A DNA stretch of 64,000 bases from Agapetus fuscipes (Eukaryota > Arthropoda > Insecta > Trichoptera > Glossosomatidae), in assembly GCA_951799405.1 (NCBI GenBank), contig OX637352.1, positions 12,348,820-12,412,819 on the forward strand. The letters run 5' to 3'. This document shows, piece after piece, positions 23,801 to 35,800 of this stretch (its first letter is position 1; each line of letters opens with the position of its first letter). Below the pieces are notes generated by a model, which had not been told where the DNA came from, did not search any database, and saw only the letters and a program-made list of their open reading frames with translations. Made by a program: the position numbers and the translations under genes.

Positions 23801-26800
23801 GGACAGAAAGAAATGGCGGTTTAGCTTTAATGTTGGCGGCTAGGGCTAGGGTTTTTACAATTATAAATTTATATTCTGTATTTGTTTTGATGTTTATACA
23901 TATTATTATCTGTGATTTTAAATATGTAACTTGTTGTCTGTGTTCTTTAACTTATAGGTTGGTATGCGGCTGACCAACCATGCTGTAGAAAATGGTTCAC
24001 TTTACTAATGTCACCCCTGTTTCAGGAAACGACGGCAAGAGTTGTAGGGTGTATATTAATTTGAGATTTGGGTTTTTATATTGTAGGTTCACATGCGGCA
24101 TGTATTAGCGCGAACTTGTACGAGTTTCCTTGTAAAAATGCATATAATGTGAATCCTCAATGTAACATATCTTTGCAACTTAGATTAGATTAGAAGTGGG
24201 TACATGCTGTAGAAAATGGTTCACTTTGCCAATGTCACCCCTTTTTCAGGTAAGGTCGGCAACAGGGTGTATGTTCATTTGAGATTTGGGTTTTTATATT
24301 GTAGGTTCACGTGCACAAGCGGGCATGTGCAAGCGCGAACTTATACGCGTTTCCTTGTGAAAATGCATATAATGTGAATCCCCAATGTTACATAATATCT
24401 TTGCAACTTGGATTGGAAACCTTTAGAGCTCGTTCCCACTTGTCGGGTGTCGGATGCGTATTTTTATCGGAGGTTCCAGTGGCAGAACATTATGTGTAAA
24501 GCTATTCACACTTATCGGCAACCGATTTTGTCCGAAATGTTCTGCCACTGGAGCCTACGATTAATACACGGATCCGACACCCGACATGTTGGATCGGAGG
24601 TTCCAGTTGCAGAACATTTTTGGACAAAATCGGTTTCCGACAAGTGTGAATAGCTCCATACATAATGTTCTGCCACTGGAACCTCCGATTAATAAACGGA
24701 TCCGACAACAGACAAGTGGGAATGGGCTCTTCCTCGGTTGTCATTTTGTCACGGACACTCCATTTTCAAGGACGCCAGTTCCATGACACAGTTAACGCCT
24801 ACCTTTGAAGCTGCCACCTCAGTCAGGCTGGTGTTGTTTGAGGATGACCTTGCCATTCACAACTCTATGCCATATCTAGCCAAGTGGTTCATAATTAATG
24901 GTCACTTGGTGTCCCAGAGTGAATATTTGATGAACGCCTAGTGCTGGTTCTCATGCCGATCTATATCTCTCATCTATCATTCATGGCAAATACAACTTAT
25001 GAGTACAGAATCATTATTTTAAATGTACCTGCTTTGAGGTACGCTTATGAAGTATCTAGATATTTCGATTTGATCTATCTAATCTAAGTTGCAAAGATAT
25101 ATCGATGGTTAACTGGACAAATATTGTAAGTCCACTTTTTATAGTTTTGAGAAAACTCAACATGAAAGTTATGTACCACTAATAAAGGAGTCTAATATGC
25201 ATTTTTTAATTGATTATATCTCGGTTTGCATTGCGTGTGAACCTACTACATTTTCAAAGATCAAAGACAATGATACAATGAGATAATGTGGGCAGTCACA
25301 TCTAGGCGTGATCACCTATTAGTGAACGGAGTACCACTCTCCATAGGAGGTAAGCTAATCCAGCCTTCTGATTCAGTGAGACTTCTAGGAGTCTTACTGG
25401 ATCGGAATCTGACACTGGAGAGGCAAATAGATGCCACAATAGCTTCTTCTTTTTTTTTCACTACGCCAAATTAAGGCTATTAGAAAGTGTTTACCGTCGG
25501 ATGCAGTCAAGACCCTAGTGAGCGCGTTTGTGGTGTCTCGGATTGACTATTGTTCGACGCTTTATAGTGGTCAGCCGAAGAAGCAGTTCAATCGCTTTCA
25601 ATCTGTGTTGAATTCGGCAGCAAGACTCATATTCGGGATACCCAAATTCGCTCACATCACTCCGCTGTTAAAAACACTACATTGGCTTCGTTTCCCGGAG
25701 AGGGTGGTCTACCGTATTTGTGTGATGGTATATAAAGCCATCAATGGCTTGGCTCCACCTTATTTGACCGACATGATGTTGCCTGTTGAGATGGGTGTAA
25801 GGAGGCAGACACTCAGATCCGCGGGCGATGAAGTAGTCAATTTGGTTCAGCCACGCCGTCAGATTCGTACAAATTTTGGAGACCGCGCTTTCCGTGTTGC
25901 GGGTCCGGTGGAGTGGAACAGACTGCCACCCGGAGTGAAGAACTCCAAATCTATGGATGTATTTCGCGGAGCACTCAAGACACACCTATTTAGAAAGTCT
26001 TATCCATGATCGGAGAGGGCCCTTGAGGTGTGACACACACAAAAACGGCGCTCTCTTATCATGTGTAATTTAAAATAAATTAGCCTGATATTATTATTAT
26101 TATTATTAATGTCATGTTTTACAAAATGTGTATCATAACTAAATTTTATCAAAAAGTGGACTTATAGTTCGCTTAACCATCGATATATCACTGGGGATTC
26201 ACTTTATATGCATTTTCACAAGCAAACATGTTTTATGTGAACATAAGCATCAAAACCCAAATCTCAAATGAACATACACCGTGCAACTCTTGCCGACCTT
26301 CCCTGAAATCGGGGTGACATTGGAAAAGTGAACCATTTTCTACAGCATGGGTGGTCAGCCACATGCCAATCTATAAGTCCAGGATGCATGATACTGTAAC
26401 TGTAACTCTGTCGCCATTCCGCTAGGGGTGGCCAGAGCCTCTGCAGAGTTGCCTCCATTTTTTCCTATCCTGACATACCTCTTTTAATTCATTCATATCC
26501 ATCACCTTTTTCATGCATTTTCTTCTTTAACGCTCACTTTGTATATCCCACTCTTTCACAATCTCCTCAATCTGATCACTCCATACTTTTCTCAGTCGTC
26601 CCTTCCCTCTTTTTCCTTTCACACTTTCTTTGTATATAATTTTGATATATGAGTAAATAATGATACTTATAATTTGAAGAGAATTTATTTGGTGTGCACT
26701 GTTTTTGTGTGCATCACACCTCAAGAGCCCTCTAATTATAAGAGTTGCCATCCTCTTGAGCTGTGAGTAGGAGGAGACATCCATGAGCCGCTTCAAGTCC

Positions 26801-29800
26801 TGGAAGTATGAAATTTTCGACGACTTCAAATACGTCATTCCAAGATATTTTTGAAGAAGAAAAATCCACGTAAAATTGCATCTACAAATTCAATAAAGTT
26901 TCTGCATACTTTTAGTCCGACCAGCAAATCTAATTTCGCCTAAACTTTCACATGCACTTCCACAGTTTCAGTTTGCCAATTCGCCGAATGGAATTTTTCA
27001 AAGCAAAATCTATAACTCAATCGCACAGAGAGGTTGCAAAAAAACTTTTTCAAAGCAAAGTCGGCTGGAAAATGTCTAGTAGGTACCTAGTACCTACCCC
27101 GTCGCTCTTCCTGCAAAGAGAAAGGCAAAGAGAAAGGCGGAGAGAAAGCTTAGAGCTCTAGAAGGTTCTGGAAAAGCTCTGCGGTTCTTTGAAAGTTTCA
27201 AAGTCTTGCGCGGCTTTTCCTTTTAAGCATTTTTCAGTGGAAATAAAAAGAAAGACCTCCCGCGAATAGAGCGTCAACTGTGCAGAATTTTGTGCAAGGG
27301 CCGGTCCGTAGTCAAGTGGTAGCACTTTAAACTCGTAAATGGAAGGTTATGGATTCGAATCCCAGCGGAGCACAAAAAAAATACCATTTATATTTTCAAA
27401 TATTATGCTCTTCGCTGAGTGAACAATTCATATACCTTTACCAAAGACTGGTCACTAAAGGTCCATCCAGCCTTACAGCAACTGGGGTCTTGTTTGAGAA
27501 TTGATGCTTTTTAGCGACGACCAAGCACGCAAAAAGTCTGGATAATAGTTCAGTTGCTAGAATGCTTGCATTCCATGCCGAGAACATGGGTGTCAGAAAT
27601 GATTTTCCGTTTCGGTGTGGCAGGGTTAAATAAATACTGGGAAACCCTCACTTCAACTGAAGTAGTTGGTGTGAGGCCGGCCCTCTTACCTGTAAAAATA
27701 AATAGTTTCACCTCGCCAATTCACCCGTTCCATTTATACACTTCCATCCTGGGAAGCATAACGTTCATGCAATGCTATATATTTTTTATTTGTGGCAGAA
27801 GGTTGTGACCCGACCCAGCAGTGGTTCTAGATTTACGTGTTCGTCCACTAACGCGGCAAGAAGTAACAATATATATGTAGCTTAGTTGTGCTTTTTTATC
27901 CTTGCATTTATTTTTTTGAATGTTCAAGCACCCACCAATCAATTCCTTTTTCATACGGAAAAAAAAGTGAGGTTGTCGGTTCGTTCACGGATAAATTCCC
28001 CACACATCATTTGAATTGGTGCATATACAGCAAGGCTGAAAATATACAATATGAGGTATATGCACGGTATATGCATATATTATGCGCTCTCATATGCGCA
28101 GCCGCTTTTCAAAAATATGCCGGTGTTCTTTTCTGCTTTTGCCGCCGAGTTGATGAGAATGCTAGTGCATAGATGAGGAATACACGTGTAAACTTAAAAT
28201 ATATGCAAAATATGCAGTTTGAATTTTTTTTGACGGTTTATCTTTAACAAAACTAAAACTCGGTGAAGCTTTTAGTTTGCACAAAAATCAGCTTATGAAA
28301 TCAATAACTGTAAAATAACTACACAGTTTTACTCCAGATTTTAAATTTAAAATTTGTTATTGCTCAAATATTTTCACCTTAAAAGGCATCTTCAGGAGCA
28401 GTCTGCTCCGTATAAAAAATGAGAATTCAAAATTTTAAAGCTTTAGCTTTCATTCCTTGACTTATAGGTTGGTATGAGGCTGACCACCCATACAGTAAAA
28501 TATTGTTAAAATTGCTTATGTCACCCTTGTTTCAGGGAAGGTCGGCAAGAGTTGCAGGGCTTATGTTCATTTGAGATTGGGCTTTTATATTGTAGATCCA
28601 CATGCGGCATGTGGTAGCGCGAAATTATACATGTCTGCTTGTGGGAATGCATTTAATATAACTAGGGGCTACGCCCCTGGCTGCTACGCAGCCCAACCCC
28701 TTAACATTTGGAGAATGTGTATATTGCGCATAGTTTACTCACGTTAAAATTCGTAATATTAAAAAAACATGTAAAATAAAAACATGCAGTTTTTGTAAAA
28801 GAAAATATAAATTTTCTAGGCTTTGATAAAATGAAATTTACGGAAGCTTACCATTCAAAAATTAAAAGACACAGGGATTATCCCGCATTGTAAACGGTTG
28901 TACATACTGTTATAGATACATCGATAGTGTATGCAAATCTTGATTTAATATCTATCTATAATCTATAATCTAAGCTGCAAGGATATGTAAGCATTTAAGG
29001 CTCATATGAAATGCATGCCCACAGACAGGCACATGTAGGTTCGCGCCTACATATTCTGCATGTGTGCATACAAATAAAGAAAACCTCACATGGACATAAA
29101 CCTTGCAACTCCTGCCGCCGTTCCCTGAACCGGGGTGGCATTGGCAAAAGTGAACCGATTTTTACAGCACGGGTGGTCAGCCTCGTACCAACCTATCAGT
29201 CAAGGAGCACAAAAAATTATAAATGATATACAGAAATTCATAATGAGACACATTACAAATTAAAATTAAAATAAAGTAAAATTAAAATTAAACTTAATAT
29301 TACACTTAGAATAAATGCCCTAGCCGCCATTGTTGCAAATCAACCGCCATTCCTTTCGGTCCTTACATACTTCTTTCATTTCATTCAGAGTCATAATCTT
29401 TTTCATGCACTCTCTCCTTTTGTTATGACTCCCATTCATTCGCTATTTCGGAAATTTGATCCATCCATACTTTCCTCGGTCTTCCCCTACCACGGCTTCC
29501 ATTCATAGTTGCAGCGTACAATCTCTTCGTCAGTCTTTCGTCATTCATTCTTTCCATATGTCCAAACCATTTTAACAAACCCCTTTTGTATCCCTCCCCT
29601 TTTATATCAACCCCTTTTATATCAATCTTTCTATATTCTCATTTGCCCACCCTATGATCTGTCATTCATCGGGATTATCATGCACCGTAAATCGTTATAG
29701 ATTTTATCAGAATAAGTTAATCGACACTGTTAGAAAATATCGATTCGATATAGGAAGGCACATCGATGTATGAATGCCATTAAAAATATATCGGAAATCT

Positions 29801-32800
29801 GATAGATTGGTATGAAACTGAACCCCATGCTGTATACACCTAGTTCACTTTTGCCAATGCCACCCTGGCTTCCGGGAAGGGCGTAGGGCGGTTCGTGTGA
29901 GGTTTGTTTTTTGTGCACATGCAGCAAGTGTAAACACGATTGTGCTTGCTTGTAGGAATGCATGTAATATGAATCTTAAATGTACAATACCTTTGCAACT
30001 TTCGTTGAATCATATGTTGGCATGAGGTAGTATATCTCTCAAAAATCTTGTACGTATTTGAATATTTTTTTAATATTTATTAGCGAACGCAAAATAGATT
30101 GATGAATTGCATTCCTTTCAAATTTATTAAAAAAAAGGGACAAAGAAAAAAAAAAAAAAAACAATTCATCCCCAGGCCCGAACCCGGGTCCTTCTGCATC
30201 AAAGACATGGACGATACCGCTAGCCCAAGCCGGCCTTGCAGGGAGGTGAGAAAATTGTCTTACATATTCTTACTTACTTACTGTTATGAATTGAGTTAAT
30301 GTTTAGCGCCTCTATGTTCTAATTTATGTACATAGTTTTGTATGTACAAAATATTTGTTTAAAAATAGGATAGCGCCTCTATATAATTACAGTTTCTATA
30401 CATAAAATATGAGGTTTGTATTGTTTAAGGTGGTACGACACATCGATGGTAACAAAAAATATTCATAGATGGTACGCATCAAAAATGTATGGGGCACTCC
30501 GTCGGGCAAATATGAAAAACTACTGTAGTTTTACTTCCTTTGAAACTTTTAATGCATTGAAAATAATATGTTGATTGCGCTATTCTAATATGAAATCAAT
30601 CTGAAATCGCTAAGGTATTCATTTCGGTCATTAAATTATGCGTAAATTTCATTTTTTTCGCCATTGTTTGCGCCAACGCGACCGATGCGATGAGCTACGA
30701 GTACTTCTCTTGGATACAAACCTTTTTTTTTATTTTTTACGCTTTATGAATCTTTATTTTCTTCCGTTTGGCCGTGAGAAGCTCTGGCCGAACAGCTTGC
30801 GTAACGGACTGCCACGCAAGGGTGAGACGTTCGAATCCGTTAGACAATATATATTTTTAATTTTTTACATTGTGTTTTCTTTTTTTACATATACTTTTTT
30901 TTATTAAAATACAACATATTTGAAAACAAAAGTATTAAAGTTAGTCCAAACGATTAACAATACTTTCATTTCACTTTCATTTCACACTTCGTCCACACAA
31001 GTCGGTCAACATTTCAGTCACATGTATATATGTACCGAAGAAATCATCCCAATATTATAATTGTATATTATGCAATGATATTATGATTCATTCACTCTGT
31101 CTGCCACCATGAGTTGACGCGTAAGCCTAATTTGCATAAACGAGGTGGCACGACTTTATCCGAACGAATCCGAAGCGTAGGGATAACTAGATCAAGAAGT
31201 AGCTATACAGCCATTGTATACAGCTGATGAGGAAGGGTGTCTTGATAATAATATTATTATCATGTGCTGCAGTGTTTTTTCTTATTCACTTGTGAACGGT
31301 CACTGGTCAGTAGGACGCAAAAAGTGCAGAGGCTATACACCATTGAGGTATATATACCTCAATGCTATACACAGTAATATGAATGAAAATCATTGAGGAT
31401 GGAAATAGGAATCTAGCCGTTGCACAAATTTGTCATTTATTGTGAGATGCCATGTAAAAAAAACAATCCATCACAAATATCTCGGTTCATCATTCGTCGA
31501 TAAAAAAGTAATTTGTTCTAAGCCCCTCATACAACTTTGCTTAATAAATCTGAATAAGGCTATTTAAATGATTTAATCATGTTTTTAATGTATTGACTTG
31601 ATTTTTACTAATTTCTCTTTTACGTACGCTGGTCACATATTACACACACCGCGTGACCATGTTGGAATAAAATTAATTTATTATTGATATAAGAATGACT
31701 ATACATACATATACATAATATTTTATATATTGTTAATACAATAAGTCCGGTCAGTAGCTCAGAGGTAGAAAGCTTGCGTTCGATGCCGAAAGCTCGGATT
31801 CGATCCCCACCACCAAGGGTGTCAAAATTATTTCTCTTTTCGGTGTGTATTGCAAACCCACCTACCATAAAAAAAAACCAGCAAGGTTTACTCAGCCTTC
31901 ACAAGAAATAAGAAACCTGCTCCCCTAGTAGGGAAATCCCCACTTCAACGAAGTGGTTGGCGTAAGGCCGGCTCCCTTACCTGTGAAAATACATAGGTTT
32001 TACCCACCATAAGCAACCCTTTCGGGAAAAAAGCTGCAGGAAGTTGCACTATACGTGCAGCTTAGTTGTACAAGCTAGTCCATGGTTCTAGTTTTACACA
32101 CATTTAGGGACTTCATCGAAGAAAGAAAGTCGAGTGCAGTTCACTGATTTTTTTTTTATATTTTCAATACAAGAATAAAATATAGTTGTCAATTTTTAAG
32201 GCTTATGAAATTTTTTACAATTTGTCTACCGATTTGTCTTTGGCCGAAATGTCGTTGGCCGAAAAGTCGTGTGGACGAAGTGTCGTGTGACCGATTTATC
32301 TATGGCCGAGTTGTCTTTGGACGGGTTGTCGTTGACCGATTTGTCTTTGACCGAAATGTCGTTGGCCAAAAAGTCGTGGGGACGAAGTGTGAAATTTTTA
32401 TATCTAATCTAATGTAATCTAACTTGCAAATATATGTTACATTAGAGATTCACATTACATCATGCATTACATGCATTCTCACAACCATACACGAACAAGT
32501 TTGCGCTTGCACATGCCTCATGTGAACCTACAACATAAAAACCAAATCTCAAATGGACATACACCCTGCAACTCTTGCCGTCCTTCCCTGAGACAGGGGT
32601 GACATTGGCAAAGGAACCATTTTTACAGCATGGGTGGTCAGCCGCATACCAATTTTGTTACCACATATATATATTTTTTAATTTAAAAAATAGATTTGTG
32701 AAGAGGAATGCCACTAACACATTCACTAACCTATTTTATCTGGCCAGAAACAGGTATTAATAAAAAAATAAAAAAATTACACATAAAAAACAAATTGTAT

Positions 32801-35800
32801 TAGGTTACGGGGCGAGTAAAATTCAATACATTATTGAATTTTACTCGCCCCGTAACCTAATACAATTTGTTTTTTATTTTTTATTTTTATTTTTTAAAAC
32901 TGAAAGGTTACAAAGTGAATTCCTCATCAATTAATAATAGGTCATTGATAGGTATTAATATTATCAATTAATAATTCATTACTGTTTATATTAATTAATA
33001 ATTACCCAATAACATCTGTTGAACCAGGGTCAAAGTTAAAGTCATGTGACCCAAGCGGGGATCGAACCAACGTTATTCTATTCCAAATACGCTAGAAAGA
33101 TCAGCCTCTGGCCCACTCGGCCATAACACCGACTAAATGAAATGAAAGTGAAATGATCGTATTTTTAATCGCTTGGACTAACTTTAATAGTTAAGTTTTC
33201 AAATATGTTGTATTTTTATAAAAAAAGTATAATATGTAAAAAAAGAAAACAACAAATGTAAAAAATTAAAAATATAGGTATCAACCGGATTCGAACCTAT
33301 CATCTTCGCATCTACAGTCGGTCACGCACGCTATTATATATATATATATATATATAATTGGATAATTTATTTAAAGCGCCGTTTTTGTGTGTAGCACACC
33401 TCAAGGGCCCTTAGTATAAAATATATGAGGAATGAGAAGATATGAAGGGAATAATATAAATAATGGGGTATGTCCATACTCGTATACATGTGAATGCACA
33501 TACATAATAATCTTACATTATAGGTAAATAATATATTCGTATAGTAATACATAAAAATAAAAATAGTTAAATAAGTGTAGGATATAGGATACCCCAGAGC
33601 TCTCACATTCCGACGGGAGAAAAATACTGTTTATAAAGCGTAACAAATAACTATTAAAATAATATTATGGGTGGTTTGTAAAAGGCGAAAGATTTATTCG
33701 TATTGAAGGGAAACCAGAGTATGGGTGGTTTGTGTCCAAGATAAAATACATTATATCGTCGGTCGGCGCAAGCAATTCATATTGAAATTTACACATAATT
33801 TAATGACCGAAATGAATACCTTAGCGATTTCAGATTGATTTCATATTAGAATAGCGCAATCAACATATTATTTTCAATGCATTAAAAATTTCGAAGGAAA
33901 TAAAACTACAGTAGTTTTTCATATTTGCCCGACGGAGTGCCCCATACATTTTTGATGCGTACCATCTATGAATATTTTTTTTTTTGGGTAGTACGAGTCG
34001 CCACCTTAAATAGATTTTGTTTTCACCCACTGCCGAGCAGCCGGTTTAGCGTAATCGGCTAACCCACCGGGTCGCTCGGCGACTCCGCCCGGGAGATGCG
34101 GGTTCGATTCTCGCGGCGAGACATTTTGAATGTTTAAAATTTGAAAGTCGAAGCGATTGACGACCAAGTAGGACATTATAATAAAGGATTTCTAATCTAA
34201 TCTAATCTAATTTAAATTGCAAATATATGTTACATTGGAGATTCACATAACATGCATTCTCACAACCCGACACGTACAAGTTCGCGCTTGCACATGCCTC
34301 ATGTGAACCTACAACATAAAAACCAAATCTCAAATGGACATACACCCTGAAACTCTTGCCGTCCTTCCCTGTAACAGGGGTGACTTTGGCAAAGTGAACC
34401 ATTTTTACAGCATGGGTGGTCAGCCGCATACCAACCTATAAGGGCTATAAGTCAAGGAACTTCAAATGAAATATATATCTTTGCAACTTACATAGATAAA
34501 GATTTAGATTAAGTGGCATGATTATAATTGGGTGTCGAAACACAAAATGGATTTGGATAAAGTGGCCTTATTTCGTATGACTACACCACTGCAACGTTTG
34601 ACATGACTGAGATAAATATGGGCTACAGCAGAATCAATGCAGGGAGTTAATTTCTTCTCCTCTATTTCATTACGTTTGCATATAATATTTTCGTGCATAT
34701 TCCTACAGATCCGTTGTCTAGTTTTTAGAGTGCCCCCCGGTACACCTATGCGCTGCATTAGAGAGGGAATTTCCATGAACCGCGCTGAATGCAGGATCGT
34801 TGTGCATTTCCATTCGCGGCCATTATTCCCACATTTCTATGAGCGCAGAGCTCCAGCTAATGATTTCTTTTCTCATCATTTTTCTAAATAAAAATACTTT
34901 AAAATATATGTATTGTTATGTAAATAACTAATACTATAAATGTTAGGTAGGTAGGTGTATTAATAGCCGCTGAGAGTTGGAGTAATTATTATAGGCACCT
35001 AGGAAAGAGATATTCAATTATGTACCTACTGGAAGCTTTTTGTTCTGAAAGAATCCAGCAAAACTGGCTTCTAGCAACTTCTGTCTTTAGGACTATAAAG
35101 GGCTGCAAGTGGCTCGCAAGAGTCAGTCCATATTTGTCGCTCTGCTTCTAAACAAGAAAGACATTGAATACCAAATATAAACTGTTAAATAAATCTAAGT
35201 GTAAAATAAATATCCATGAAAGAAGACCAGTTTTATTAATTTAAAGACTTTTTTTGAACCCTAAAAACACAACCAATGTATATATTTTTTTCATATATTT
35301 TATAAAGGAATCCTGTGCGAGAGATTGCCTTGATTTCAGAGACTCTAGGGGTCTATGACACCTGTTATAGTGCCGCAGAGGTGTTAGTGATGTGGCGGTT
35401 GATGTCCTGATCTTTTGTAGCAGAGCTGTTAGCTGCGTAGTGTTGTGCTGTGTGTTGTGTTGCGTTTGCTTTGATTGAGACACTGAAAGAAAAAAGGCGA
35501 TTGATAGGGGTTTTGAACAGGATAAGGTTTAATACCAATATGTACCAATAAATTGTTCCATTACTTTTTTTTCGTAAACATAACCCTGTTTTCATAATAA
35601 CAAACTTCCAACAGTGTTATTCACAACACGTTTGATCTGTAGCTGATCCATGAATCATCGATTTTTTGTATGGAAAATTACACATTACCGGTCCGTAGTT
35701 CAGTGGTAACACTTCGGACTCTGAATGGAAGGTTGTGGGTTCGAATCCCGGCGGAGTACAAAAATATACCATTTACATTTTCAAAATTTGCTCTTCGCTG

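Noticed and set aside
24195..24200. Telomere-type TTAGG repeats
   Set aside because: The pentamer is TTAGA and occurs only as SINE-T tails.
33335..33357. TA dinucleotide run as a promoter
   Set aside because: A plain microsatellite inside a repeat, with no gene start nearby.
35690..35765. True tRNA genes at SINE-A, SINE-B and SINE-C heads
   Set aside because: A and B boxes are clear, but acceptor stems do not close and the same body follows each head.
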